A stretch of 64,000 nt of DNA from Sphingobacteriaceae bacterium (GCA_002319075.1 NVQB01000001.1:3286001-3350000), one strand, 5' to 3'; numbered from the stretch's first letter, positions 8,847 through 16,823 are shown. The notes: generated from the sequence alone by a model not told the origin. Translations and numbers: made by a program.

Positions 8847-9833
8847 ATGAAGGCGCTCACACGAAAATCATCAGAGAATACAAAGAGACCGGATAACATG
8901 TCGCCAGACAAACCGGCGAAGAAAAAGTCTGCAACGATTTTTACTTTTGGTAGTAGTGATGTGCCTGTTACGCATCCCGATAAAATTTACTGGCCAAAAG
9001 AAAAAATTACAAAAGGCGAGGTCGTAAAGTACTATCAAAGCATTTCAGAATACATTCTGCCTTATTTAAAAGGACGTTCCCAGTCTTTACTACGCATGCC
9101 AAACGGAATAGACAAGCCGGGATTTTTTCACAAGAATGCCGGTGAAGGCGCCCCTGAATGGATAGAAAGCATTAAGTTATATTCAGAAGCTGCAGATCGC
9201 GAAATCGATTATATACTTTGCAACAATAAAGCTACGCTTGCCTATCTGAATAATTTGGGTTGTATAGAAATAAATCCCTGGCATTCTACGGTTAAAAAAT
9301 TAAATAATCCAGATTACCTCGTCATTGATCTTGATCCTTCTGCCAAAAATACTTTTGATGAAGTAATAAAAACGGGTAAGGTTGTAAAAAAAGTTTTAGA
9401 TCGTGCAGGGGCCGATGCTTATTGCAAGACCTCTGGCGCTACAGGACTTCACATTTATATTCCGGTTAAGAAGAAATACACCTACGATCAGGTAAAAGAG
9501 TTTGCCCATCTCGTTTGCAAATTAGTGCAGGGGCAGCTGCCTGAGCTTACCAGTTTAGAACGCAGTCTCAAAAAGCGTGGAAATAAAATCTATCTCGACC
9601 ATTTACAAAATAGAAGAGGGCAGACCATAGCTAGTGTTTACAGCTTGCGTCCCAGAACGGGTGCAACTGTGTCAACGCCACTCGACGGGAAAGAGGTAAA
9701 AAAAGGTTTATCACCGCAAAATTTTACAATGTTTACTATTTTTGAACGATTGAAAAAGAAAGGCGACTTGTTTAAAGGAGTTTTAGGTAAGGGAATAGAT
9801 CTTAAGAGGTGCCTTACTAAACTTTCCGCATAA
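8847..9833 (+). CDS. stand-alone LigD-type polymerase/primase (PolDom)
   Basis: 328 aa from the ATG that directly follows the ku stop. It contains only the LigD polymerase domain (archaeo-eukaryotic primase fold): THPDKIYWP at the start, LLRMPNG, GFFHKN, the NPWHST motif (about 143-148) and catalytic Asp161/Asp163 in VIDLDPS, then SGATGLHIYIP. The ATP-dependent ligase and the 3'-phosphoesterase domains of full LigD are absent and there is no ligase gene in the window, so sealing must be done by another ligase. A GTG 27 bases upstream, inside ku, is possible but less likely. Short insertions and gap filling at double-strand breaks are the expected job. Confidence 0.93.
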   Translation: MKALTRKSSENTKRPDNMSPDKPAKKKSATIFTFGSSDVPVTHPDKIYWPKEKITKGEVVKYYQSISEYILPYLKGRSQSLLRMPNGIDKPGFFHKNAGEGAPEWIESIKLYSEAADREIDYILCNNKATLAYLNNLGCIEINPWHSTVKKLNNPDYLVIDLDPSAKNTFDEVIKTGKVVKKVLDRAGADAYCKTSGATGLHIYIPVKKKYTYDQVKEFAHLVCKLVQGQLPELTSLERSLKKRGNKIYLDHLQNRRGQTIASVYSLRPRTGATVSTPLDGKEVKKGLSPQNFTMFTIFERLKKKGDLFKGVLGKGIDLKRCLTKLSA

Positions 9834-9852
9834 AACGAAAGCACTAAAGTAA

Positions 9853-9882
9853 AAAAAGCTTACAAAATTTTGTAAGCTTTTT
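9853..9882. terminator. bidirectional terminator
   Basis: Perfect 30-base palindrome (half site AAAAAGCTTACAAAA) with an A run before and a T run after. It sits between the convergent LigD-polymerase and cupin genes and can end transcription from both sides. Confidence 0.85.
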
Positions 9883-9904
9883 GTTATTATAAATAGTTAA
9901 CCGA

Positions 9905-10855
9905 TTAATGTTGATTGGCGTGAACCCTTGAATTGAATAGCGGAGAAGGTTGTGGGCGAGGATGAGAATTTGCATATTCTTCTTCCATCATTTTTTTCAT
10001 AATAGCTTTATTTGCACGTTTTTCAGCTCTCATTTCTTTATACGCAAGCCACTTTTTTCCCAATAAAAAGTTCATCACTTTATCAAAGGGCATGTACAAG
10101 GTCAGGCTAAGAAGTCCGAGCAATTTCATTGCAAAGGTTGGAGCTAATTTTCTGTAGCTTACACCAAAGCCACCATCAAGGTAAGTGATATAGTGCCAAT
10201 AACCGCTAGGCATAAACAAAGCGTCTCCGGGCTCTAAAATATATTCATTGGCTTCCACGTATTTTAAACCAGGGTATTTTGCGTAATCAGGATTATCAAG
10301 ATCCACCAGGGAATATGTATTGTAGGGCAGGCGGTATAACAGATCGGAATATTCAGGTGAAATTAGCACCACTCTTTTTCTGCCATGAAACTGAGTAAGT
10401 ATCACACTAGACATGTCAATGTCCTGGTGAATACGTACTTTAATGTTTTTGCTTCCAAAAAACATATAGCCAATTTTACCAAGAATACCTTTGAACAAAT
10501 AAGGACATGGAAAATCTTTTCTAAGACCTGGTTTCTTTTTAAACATATTGAATAAAAACATGCGCAGGTCAGAAGGTTCGTCTTTTATAATAGTATCCAC
10601 ATAGTCACCAAAATTCATCTGAAGATCAGGGGTAGTGAATGCTGAAGACGAACTGTCTTTTTTACCATTGTCAAAAATATCTACTTTAACATCTCCACAA
10701 TAAGCCTTGATAAAATTAATATTCCATTTACGGCCGGCTGGATATAAGTTGGCTAAACCTTTTATCAGTACAGGTTTTTGGGGTTTAAAATAGTTTTCGT
10801 CAAAATCCTTAGTGTTGATGGAACTAACGCTCTCGATGTTTGTATTGAGTTTCAT
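9905..10855 (-). CDS. JmjC/cupin_8-like Fe(II) oxygenase
   Basis: 316 aa. The fold is the cupin/JmjC (FIH-like) family. PVLIKGLANLYPAGRKW at residues 28-44 is the typical lead-in. The facial triad appears to be His143, Asp145 (IHQDID) and His221 (SGYWHYI), with GDALFMPSG (210-218) on the beta-barrel. A 2-oxoglutarate-dependent protein or small-molecule hydroxylase is expected; the substrate is unknown. The last 70 residues are basic and helical (KANKAIMKKMM), which is beyond the core. A weak TGGCA element (10883-10898) precedes it. It stands alone between two terminators. Confidence 0.8.
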   Translation of the reverse strand: MKLNTNIESVSSINTKDFDENYFKPQKPVLIKGLANLYPAGRKWNINFIKAYCGDVKVDIFDNGKKDSSSSAFTTPDLQMNFGDYVDTIIKDEPSDLRMFLFNMFKKKPGLRKDFPCPYLFKGILGKIGYMFFGSKNIKVRIHQDIDMSSVILTQFHGRKRVVLISPEYSDLLYRLPYNTYSLVDLDNPDYAKYPGLKYVEANEYILEPGDALFMPSGYWHYITYLDGGFGVSYRKLAPTFAMKLLGLLSLTLYMPFDKVMNFLLGKKWLAYKEMRAEKRANKAIMKKMMEEEYANSHPRPQPSPLFNSRVHANQH

Positions 10856-10882
10856 AATAATCTGATTTTCTAGTTCTACTAC

Positions 10883-10898
10883 ATATAAAAGCTTGCCA
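10883..10898 (-). promoter_or_regulatory. weak TGGCA-type element before the cupin gene
   Basis: Minus-strand TGGCAAGCTTTTATAT, about 28 bases before the start codon. Only the -24-like half matches; this is the least convincing member of the family. Confidence 0.2.
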
Positions 10899-10975
10899 GT
10901 AAATTTTAGAGTATCTTTTTAGATCACTTCTGAAATTCAAAGGTAGAAATCAATTTTTAAACTTTGCAATAATAA

Positions 10976-11003
10976 AAAACGGCCCCTTAGGGCCGTTTTA
11001 TTT
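10976..11003. terminator. terminator of the small lipoprotein gene
   Basis: Stem AAAACGGCCC / GGGCCGTTTT with loop CTTA, flanked by an A run on the left (a T run on the minus strand) and a T run on the right. It lies just past the stop of the leftward lipoprotein gene and could act in both directions. Confidence 0.85.
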
Positions 11004-11010
11004 TTTTATG

Positions 11011-11451
11011 TTAATTTTTGTTGTCTTTTCCAAGATCTTTAATGGCAGCACCCAGTTCATCCATGTCGTGGTTCCACTCACGTTTAAATTCTTCCCAGTT
11101 GTCTTTTGATTTTTCTTTTCCATCGCGCATTTTAACTTTCATTTCAGCATTTTTAGCTTCCAGATTATCAATCGATTCCTTATATTTTTTACTGAATTGC
11201 TTATCGTTTTTTTCTTTTTCTCTATAATTAGCAATTTCTGCTTCATTAGCTATGATACGTTGATCGCTTTCAGCCTGGAATTTATCCCACTCTTCAGCAT
11301 ATTTACGCTCAGCATCTTCAAGATCCTTTTGAGCCTCATTTACATTTTCAGCCGCATTTTCTACTTTGTTTTCCGAACCGCCTGAGCAGCTGCTTAATAC
11401 CGCTCCTGCCATTAGACCAGACAGTGCGAGAATAATAAATTTTTGTTTCAT
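11011..11451 (-). CDS. small coiled-coil lipoprotein, unknown function
   Basis: 146 aa from the start at MKQKFIILALSG; longer readings from upstream codons would hide the signal peptide. Residues 1-21 form a lipoprotein signal with lipobox LSSC, acylated Cys at about position 22. The rest is a highly charged helical, probably coiled-coil region (repeated KDLEDAERKYAEEW, NLEAKNAEMKVKM). I do not recognise a named family. It follows the PA2169-like gene after 19 bases on the same strand, so both may be made together, perhaps from the TGGCA element upstream of that gene. An envelope stress or scaffold role is only a guess. Confidence 0.75.
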   Translation of the reverse strand: MKQKFIILALSGLMAGAVLSSCSGGSENKVENAAENVNEAQKDLEDAERKYAEEWDKFQAESDQRIIANEAEIANYREKEKNDKQFSKKYKESIDNLEAKNAEMKVKMRDGKEKSKDNWEEFKREWNHDMDELGAAIKDLGKDNKN

Positions 11452-11470
11452 TGGTATATTTATTTTTTGG

Positions 11471-11944
11471 TTAATTTTTTTCTTTCTCACGCAGAACTTT
11501 AATACGGTCATGATCTTTAACAATCTCTGCTTTTTGCGATTCTATTAAAGAAATGAGTTGCGAATTCAATACCTTATCTTCATTTTTTAATATCGTTTCG
11601 TAAGTTTCAATAGCAGCATCTTCTCCAAATTCACATGAGGCAAGAATCTCAGCTTTGTTTTTTCCGGTCATTGCCGCTTTCAGATCCATCCACAGACGAA
11701 ATAATTTACCGGAAGTTTTGGTGCCATCAGTAGGTGTTCCTCCAAGTAAAGTTATCTCATGACCAAGATCAGATTTGTTTGTCTTGCTATGGGAAGCCAT
11801 CGTTACAAATAAATAATCTAACTCTTCGTCCTCGTTTTCTGCAATTGCTCTTTCATATCCTTGAATACGATCATTGTTTATCTCAACAAGATCATTCAGC
11901 CGGGCTATAATTTTTTCTGTAGTTTCTTTAGTGGCGGTTTCCAT
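11471..11944 (-). CDS. PA2169-like four-helix-bundle protein (DUF2383)
   Basis: 157 aa, soluble and all-helical, matching the PA2169/DUF2383 ferritin-like family: LNDLVEINNDRIQGYERA at residues 16-33, then GGTPTDGTKTSGKLFRLWMD in the middle and LASCEFGEDAAIETYE, the family's typical Glu-containing helix. Members are often found with YciE/YciF-like stress proteins; here a YciE-like gene is present 7 kb away. Function is not established. A sigma-54-like element lies 24 bases upstream, and the YtxH gene set diverges on the other side. Confidence 0.85.
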   Translation of the reverse strand: METATKETTEKIIARLNDLVEINNDRIQGYERAIAENEDEELDYLFVTMASHSKTNKSDLGHEITLLGGTPTDGTKTSGKLFRLWMDLKAAMTGKNKAEILASCEFGEDAAIETYETILKNEDKVLNSQLISLIESQKAEIVKDHDRIKVLREKEKN

Positions 11945-11967
11945 GATGTAAGTATTTAGTAATGCTC

Positions 11968-11983
11968 AGTAAAAATTATGCCA
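11968..11983 (-). promoter_or_regulatory. sigma-54-like element before the PA2169-like gene
   Basis: Minus-strand TGGCATAATTTTTACT. It differs at one base of 16 from the element before the DUF1328 gene (16772), and the upstream block GGATTATAGGC is nearly shared with the element before the hydrolase (29313). This conservation is the best evidence that the pattern is functional. Confidence 0.5.
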
Positions 11984-12191
11984 GCCTATAATCCGGAAAG
12001 TACAGGGGCGCGTCAATTATCAAGTAAAATGATGCTCAGATTGAGAAATTGAAAATCAGGATGTTGTAACCATTTTAAGCAATTTTAGATTTTCCACACT
12101 ATGGGGAAATTATTTCTCTCCATCCAATTATGTGTAACCACGGGTTTTTGTAGCTGCTTGATTTTCAGTTCATAAGCCGGAAAATCAGGCA

Positions 12192-12207
12192 TGGCACAAT
12201 CTTGGTC
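12192..12207 (+). promoter_or_regulatory. sigma-54-like element before the YtxH gene
   Basis: TGGCACAATCTTGGTC, 44 bases before the start codon. The -24 half TGGCAC is canonical; the -12 half is imperfect. Confidence 0.4.
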
Positions 12208-12251
12208 ATATCCGGTCATACAAATTATAAATTTTTTAAAAATTAAATATT

Positions 12252-12536
12252 ATGGAAAACGCAGGAAAAATTATTGGCGCATTAGTTTTAGGAGCAGTTG
12301 TTGGAGCTGCATGTGGTATTCTTTTAGCACCAGATAAAGGTACTGAAACTCGCAAAAAATTATTCAACGGAGCTAAAGATCTGGCCGATGACTTAAAACA
12401 AAAAGCTCAGGACGGTTTAAACAAATTCAAAGACATGGCCGAAGAGCGTGCTGAAGAATTTACAAAAACAGCTAAAAATAAAATGGATCACCAGTATAAA
12501 TCTGCTGCTGATAAAGTAAAAACTGATTTAGCTTAA
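12252..12536 (+). CDS. YtxH domain protein
   Basis: 94 aa. Residues 5-28 form one membrane helix rich in Gly and Ala (IGALVLGAVVGAACGILLAP), the YtxH signature with APDKGTETRKKL following, then a long charged amphipathic helix to the end. YtxH proteins are general-stress membrane proteins in Gram-positives and are widespread in Bacteroidota. It is the first of three closely spaced genes (gaps of 19 and 11 bases) ending with a hypothetical protein, and the TGGCA element upstream suggests stress control. Confidence 0.85.
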   Translation: MENAGKIIGALVLGAVVGAACGILLAPDKGTETRKKLFNGAKDLADDLKQKAQDGLNKFKDMAEERAEEFTKTAKNKMDHQYKSAADKVKTDLA

Positions 12537-12555
12537 TAGTTTAATTCCAGCAATT

Positions 12556-12912
12556 ATGATAATGGAAGAACCAACCAAAATTGAAGAAACGGTAGACAGT
12601 ATTAAAGATTATATTAATACAAGATACGAATTAGCAATCCTTAAAGCTTCAGATAAACTGGCTCATGTAGGATCTAACACGTTCTCTTTTCTGCCGATAA
12701 TTTTTCTCTCTGTCTTAACTATATTAATGTTAAGCTTTGGTTTAGGTTTTTATCTTAACCATGTTCTGGAGAGTGAATTTCTTGGATTCATTATTGTAGG
12801 AGGGGCCTATTTATTGATCGTAGTGATACTGTCAGCAATCAGAAAAAATTCAATTGCAAAACCTTTCCGCAATATGATTATCAAAGAATTATTCAAAAAT
12901 CATAACCAGTAA
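12556..12912 (+). CDS. phage-holin-family-like membrane protein
   Basis: 118 aa with two membrane helices (about 44-67 and 76-96) between a charged N-terminal segment (TVDSIKDYINTRYELAILKA) and a basic C-terminus. This pattern is that of the 'phage holin family' (putative Actinobacteria Holin-X, holin superfamily III) found on chromosomes next to YtxH genes; no lytic function is implied. Met1 or Met3 may be the start. It is in the middle of the YtxH gene set. Confidence 0.65.
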   Translation: MIMEEPTKIEETVDSIKDYINTRYELAILKASDKLAHVGSNTFSFLPIIFLSVLTILMLSFGLGFYLNHVLESEFLGFIIVGGAYLLIVVILSAIRKNSIAKPFRNMIIKELFKNHNQ

Positions 12913-12923
12913 AAATTACGAAA

Positions 12924-13340
12924 ATGAGCCAGCAGATAGTTATACAGAACGATACCGATCTACATCACCGTATCATGAAACTTAACAACCTCAAAGAAGA
13001 ACAAGAGTTAGTTATTAAGAGAAACGTGAGAGAATTGGTTTATTCTATGCATCCTTCAATGATGGTTAAAAATCTGCTGAATAAACTCGGTGGAGATAAA
13101 GAAACTACTTCAGACTTAAAAACTGCCGGATTAAATCTTGGAAAAGATTTTCTCATCTCCAAAATTTTTGGAAGAGGTGGCTCGGTAAGAGGGTTTATAT
13201 CTTCTCTACTTGTTCGTAAGGCTACAGATTACGTTATGACAAATCATCCAGACCTTATTTCAAATGGAATAAATAAAGTGCAGGGCCTTTTTAAAAACCT
13301 GAAACAAAAAAAAGCGATAAGCTCAAACAATTCAATTTAA
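12924..13340 (+). CDS. hypothetical protein, third gene of the YtxH set
   Basis: 138 aa, no signal peptide. The first 45 residues are helical and charged; the middle (GLNLGKDFLISKIFGRGGSVRGFISSLLVRKATDY) is amphipathic with a Gly-rich turn and may associate with the membrane. I do not recognise a named family. In other Bacteroidota, YtxH and holin-like genes are commonly followed by a protein of this size, so I take the three as one functional unit, possibly for the cell envelope under stress. Confidence 0.65.
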   Translation: MSQQIVIQNDTDLHHRIMKLNNLKEEQELVIKRNVRELVYSMHPSMMVKNLLNKLGGDKETTSDLKTAGLNLGKDFLISKIFGRGGSVRGFISSLLVRKATDYVMTNHPDLISNGINKVQGLFKNLKQKKAISSNNSI

Positions 13341-13376
13341 ACCAAACAATTAATAACAAATAAAACGCTTAAAAAC

Positions 13377-13619
13377 ATGAAAAAATTATTCATTTTAGTA
13401 GCTGCCCTTGGATTAGGCGGAGCTATGACATCTTGTAAAAAAGATTACACCTGTGTATGTAACAGAACCTATACTGAAAATGGTACTACTGTAACCACGC
13501 ATGATCAGGACTATACTTTTAAAGATACAAAAGTAAGAGCAGCTGATAAATGTAATGACATGGAGACTACTGGTACAAGTGGTGGATTCGATTACACTAT
13601 CGAGTGTGACATTAAATAA
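13377..13619 (+). CDS. small Cys-rich lipoprotein
   Basis: 80 aa. Signal peptide with lipobox MTSC; mature protein begins at Cys20. The mature part has five further Cys-containing positions in a beta-rich stretch (YTCVCNRTYTENG, KCNDMETT, YTIECDIK), which suggests disulfides in an exported protein. The family occurs as short lipoproteins in Bacteroidota; its function is unknown. It follows the YtxH set after 36 bases and is closed by a strong terminator, so it may be the last gene of that unit. Confidence 0.75.
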   Translation: MKKLFILVAALGLGGAMTSCKKDYTCVCNRTYTENGTTVTTHDQDYTFKDTKVRAADKCNDMETTGTSGGFDYTIECDIK

Positions 13620-13627
13620 TCAGAATT

Positions 13628-13677
13628 AAGATTGGTGGTGAGCAATAATTGCTTTACCACCAATCTTAGTTTCTTTT
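13628..13677 (+). terminator. terminator after the small lipoprotein
   Basis: A 12-bp stem (AAGATTGGTGGT / ACCACCAATCTT) with an inner AGCAA/TTGCT extension, then a T-rich tail. It separates the YtxH unit from the response-regulator pair. Confidence 0.8.
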
Positions 13678-13713
13678 AATGAATATAATACCCTAATTTA
13701 GCTCTAGTACTTT

Positions 13714-14094
13714 ATGTTGATGCTGATGAATAAAAAAGTTCTGATTATTGATGATGAAGCAGACATTCGTTTTCTTCTTAAACGGGCGCTTACAACCCAT
13801 AAATTTTCTGTTTTAGAAGCAGAGAATTTAAAAAAAGGTGTTGAGCTGTTTAATCAAAATCAACCGGATATAATTATCCTGGATGTAAATCTACCAGACG
13901 GAAACGGTATTTATTACGCTAGAAAATTTAAGAATGAAAATAACATGGTTATATTCATTAGCGCAGACAATGATAAATTAGCAGACGGGTATAAAGAATT
14001 GGGAGCAAATGGATTTCTCAAAAAACCATTTTTGATAAACCAATTACTAGAAGTGATAAACAACGTAGAATCTAACAAAACAACCATTAATTAA
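13714..14094 (+). CDS. single-domain response regulator
   Basis: 126 aa receiver domain: IIDDEAD acidic pocket, phospho-acceptor Asp near residue 57 (IIILDVNLPDGNG), FISADN and the Lys in FLKKPF. No output domain. The more natural start is Met5 at 13726 (MNKKVLIIDDE), since the Met-Leu-Met-Leu-Met run gives several candidates. It lies 6 bases before the NtrC-type activator gene, so the two are one operon and the regulator may feed into, or compete with, that activator's receiver. Confidence 0.88.
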   Translation: MLMLMNKKVLIIDDEADIRFLLKRALTTHKFSVLEAENLKKGVELFNQNQPDIIILDVNLPDGNGIYYARKFKNENNMVIFISADNDKLADGYKELGANGFLKKPFLINQLLEVINNVESNKTTIN

Positions 14095-14100
14095 AACACT

Positions 14101-15534
14101 ATGGCAAAAATTCTTATTATTGATGACGACACGGATATCTGTCAATTACTGGATAGATTTCTAAAAAGAAAAGGTCACGATACAAGTTATGTCACCAGCG
14201 GAAAAAAAGCGTTAACTTATTTGAAAGAGAATGAAGTAGATATCGCATTTTGCGATTTCAGACTTCCTGATACTGACGGTAAGGAGCTTTTATTAAGCAT
14301 AAAAGAACTTAACCAAAAAACCCAGGTAATCATTATTACCGGGTATTCAGACGTTAAGATAGCCGTAGATGTTATTAAAAGTGGAGCTTTTGATTATATT
14401 ACAAAACCCCTTTTACCGGAAGAAGTATTGATGCTTGTAGATAAAGCTATAAGTGCTAAAGATGAAAGAGCACAATCTGGTTCTTCTTCTTCTGAAAATT
14501 CTGTTACAGATGGCAAAGTAGAAGCCGTTCCGCATAAAAAACATGTGGTAGCCGATCCTAAAAATCTGGTTGTTGGCAGAAGTAAGGAAGCAGATAAATT
14601 GCACACACAAATTAAACTAGTAGCTCCGACAAATTATTCGGTAATTATTTATGGAGAAAGTGGAACAGGTAAGGAATCTGTTGCATACAGTATTCACACA
14701 CAGAGTACGCGTAAGGATAAACCTTTTATCGCGGTAGATTGCGGGTCTTTAACCAAAGAATTAGCAGGCAGTGAATTGTTCGGTCACGAAAAAGGTTCAT
14801 TTACCGGAGCTATGCAAACCAAGATCGGTCAATTTGAATTGGCTAATGGTGGCACTATTTTCCTGGATGAGATCGGGAATTTGACTTACGATATCCAGGT
14901 TTCTTTATTACGTGTAATTCAGGAAAGAAAAATTCGTAGAATTGGCTCTCAAAAAGAAACCAACATTGATGTGCGTATTATTGTTGCATCAAATGAAAAG
15001 TTAAGCGAAGTTACAGCAAAAGGAAAATTCCGTGAAGATCTTTATCATCGCTTCAATGAGTTCTCAATCGATCTTCCACCATTGCGTGAAAGAAATGACG
15101 ACATTATGTTATTTGCGGATTTCTTTTTAAGAAATGCAAATGGCGAACTAAATAAAAATATTACGGGTTTTGTTCCTGAAGTTGAAAAAATATTTTTGGA
15201 TTACAATTGGCCGGGTAATTTACGTGAAATGAATAACATCATTAAACGCGCAGCTTTGCTAACAAGCAAAGATGTTATTACTCTTGAAACGCTTCCTCAG
15301 GAAATTATTTTCCAATCGAAGTTTAACCTGATTGAGGATACTAAAGAGAGTTCGGCAAATTATAAAGATATGCCGGATCTTAAGTCTGCAGCGCTTCATG
15401 CAGAGTATGAAAAGATTCTGGAAGTTTTACGTAAAGTGAACTTTAATAAATCTAAAGCCGCTTTAATTTTAAATATCGACAGAAAAACTTTGTACAATAA
15501 AATGAAGACCTTTAATCTGTTAGTAAACGGATAG
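14101..15534 (+). CDS. sigma-54-dependent response regulator (NtrC/AtoC type)
   Basis: 477 aa. Receiver domain 1-118 with Asp52 (FCDFRLPDTDG). A Ser-rich linker (125-150) leads to the AAA+ domain: Walker A GESGTGKE (185-192), the sigma-54 contact loop as GSFTGA (232-237; consensus GAFTGA), Walker B IFLDEIG and the arginine-finger region. A C-terminal Fis-type helix-turn-helix (about 440-473, KSKAALILNIDRKTLYNKM) binds enhancer DNA. It activates sigma-54 promoters when phosphorylated. No partner kinase is adjacent; the large soluble kinases in this window are candidates. TGGCA elements in the window are possible targets. Confidence 0.95.
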   Translation: MAKILIIDDDTDICQLLDRFLKRKGHDTSYVTSGKKALTYLKENEVDIAFCDFRLPDTDGKELLLSIKELNQKTQVIIITGYSDVKIAVDVIKSGAFDYITKPLLPEEVLMLVDKAISAKDERAQSGSSSSENSVTDGKVEAVPHKKHVVADPKNLVVGRSKEADKLHTQIKLVAPTNYSVIIYGESGTGKESVAYSIHTQSTRKDKPFIAVDCGSLTKELAGSELFGHEKGSFTGAMQTKIGQFELANGGTIFLDEIGNLTYDIQVSLLRVIQERKIRRIGSQKETNIDVRIIVASNEKLSEVTAKGKFREDLYHRFNEFSIDLPPLRERNDDIMLFADFFLRNANGELNKNITGFVPEVEKIFLDYNWPGNLREMNNIIKRAALLTSKDVITLETLPQEIIFQSKFNLIEDTKESSANYKDMPDLKSAALHAEYEKILEVLRKVNFNKSKAALILNIDRKTLYNKMKTFNLLVNG

Positions 15535-15559
15535 TACTTTTAATTTTTTATAATTTTAG

Positions 15560-15592
15560 AAAAGACCAATGTCAGCAGCATTGGTCTTTTTG
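15560..15592 (+). terminator. terminator of the sigma-54 activator operon
   Basis: Stem AAAAGACCAATG / CATTGGTCTTTT with a 7-base loop and following T run. Confidence 0.85.
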
Positions 15593-15595
15593 TTT

Positions 15596-15627
15596 TTTGT
15601 ATCGCATTTGTTTTTTTTATAAATTTG
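15596..15627 (+). promoter_or_regulatory. Bacteroidota -33/-7 promoter
   Basis: TTTG (15596-15599), 20 bases, TAAATTTG (15620-15627): spacing and -7 box fit the Bacteroidota housekeeping sigma consensus TTTG-N19-21-TAnnTTTG. The start codon of the T9SS protein is 16 bases further on. Confidence 0.6.
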
Positions 15628-15643
15628 GTAAAGATCCCAACTT

Positions 15644-16681
15644 ATGAAAAATCTTTTCCTCTCTTTTTTCCTCTGTTGTTTATTTCTTACTGGCCAAAGG
15701 GCTTTTTCACAAGCAAGCTTTAGCCTGACTTCTAATGTATGTGCGGGCACGTCTCTCACGGTAACGGCTAATGCAGGTACACTTTCAGCAACCGCCTATA
15801 GTTGGTCGTCTTCTCCTTCAGGACCAATAATTTTTTCCCCTGCTGCTTCAGTTACTTCCATAAGCTTTCCAATAGCCGGAACATTTACAATTAGTTTAGC
15901 AGTTGTCACCAGTACTGGTTCTTCTCATTTTAATGCAACGGTAATAGTAAATGCATTACCGTTAATTACTCTAACCGCCAGTGACGACACCATTTGCCCG
16001 CCTCAGACAACAACTCTGATGGCCACAGGGGCCACTAACTTTAGTTGGACTGGTACTGCATTGTCTTCACCCGTTGGTGGTGGCGTGATTGCAACACCAA
16101 GTGTCACTGCAGTTTACACCGTTACAGGCGAAACTTCAGGGTGTATAAGCTCCGGTACGGTTGTAGTGGTAGTAGGAAATTATCCTGCAGAAAGTTCGGT
16201 CTTATTAGCGAGTAGTGCTGCAGTCTGTGTCGGCGAAACGGCTACCCTAACTGGTTATGGGGCAATAAATTATATATGGACTTCCAGTTCCTTTACCGGC
16301 AGCATAGCGCAACAGTCAATAGCCGCTACGGTAGGCAGTTATAACTTGCTTTTATCTAATGGAGGAGGATGTACAGCGACAGCGGTTTTTTATCTGGCTA
16401 GTGCGAATTGTACCGGAATAGAGGAGTTGGGGGACGAAAAGCACCTGGCCATTTTTCCAAATCCATTTCAATCTGAACTGTTCATTAATATGAAGCATGC
16501 CAGTTTAAGTGAAATAAGGTTTTATGATAGCTATGGAAAACTTGTACTTGTGCGAAATTTTCCTTCATCTCCCCCTGGCCTTCTCCATTTTAATGCGACT
16601 GAGCTAAAGGCCGGTGTTTATCATCTAAAAATAGTTGACGGACAAGGTAATAGTTCAAATTGTAAACTCATTAAGAATTAG
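15644..16681 (+). CDS. secreted protein with type A T9SS sorting domain
   Basis: 345 aa. Signal peptide 1-22 (ending FSQ). Then about three Ig-like/PKD-like beta modules of 75-85 residues, each starting near a Cys (NVCAGTSLTVTA, TICPPQTTTLMATG, AVCVGETATLTGYG), and a C-terminal sorting domain from about 268: AIFPNPFQSELFI ... GKLVLVRNF ... LKAGVYHLKI. The protein is expected to be exported by Sec, moved across the outer membrane by T9SS and anchored or released. The same Cys-start modules appear in the large proteins at 33615 and 48440. The role is probably surface adhesion or structure. Confidence 0.9.
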   Translation: MKNLFLSFFLCCLFLTGQRAFSQASFSLTSNVCAGTSLTVTANAGTLSATAYSWSSSPSGPIIFSPAASVTSISFPIAGTFTISLAVVTSTGSSHFNATVIVNALPLITLTASDDTICPPQTTTLMATGATNFSWTGTALSSPVGGGVIATPSVTAVYTVTGETSGCISSGTVVVVVGNYPAESSVLLASSAAVCVGETATLTGYGAINYIWTSSSFTGSIAQQSIAATVGSYNLLLSNGGGCTATAVFYLASANCTGIEELGDEKHLAIFPNPFQSELFINMKHASLSEIRFYDSYGKLVLVRNFPSSPPGLLHFNATELKAGVYHLKIVDGQGNSSNCKLIKN

Positions 16682-16771
16682 GAATTGTTTCCACTTTCCC
16701 TTTTTGCGCTTATTTTTCCCCACGTGCAAATACATTCCCCATTTTTTGCTTTTAATAATAGTGGATATAAC

Positions 16772-16787
16772 TGGCATAAATTTTACT
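16772..16787 (+). promoter_or_regulatory. sigma-54-like element before the DUF1328 gene
   Basis: TGGCATAAATTTTACT, 36 bases before the ATG; 15 of 16 bases match the element before the PA2169-like gene. Confidence 0.5.
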
Positions 16788-16823
16788 TTATATCCGGTAT
16801 AAACCATTAAAAACCTATTCCAT

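Larger units (their letters stand above)
11945..12251. other. divergent intergenic region with two TGGCA elements
   Basis: Gene-free stretch of 307 bases. It holds a minus-strand element (11968-11983) toward the PA2169-like gene and a plus-strand one (12192-12207) toward the YtxH gene. The sequence GAAAATCAGG occurs twice in direct orientation (12051-12060 and 12180-12189) and nearly once inverted (around 12160), which could be half-sites for an activator. A direct repeat GGTCATA is present at about 12204 and 12215. I see no open frame or RNA gene. Confidence 0.5.

Noticed and set aside
12556-12912. Lytic phage holin or prophage remnant
   Set aside because: No other phage genes are nearby; the protein is of the chromosomal holin-like family that travels with YtxH genes.
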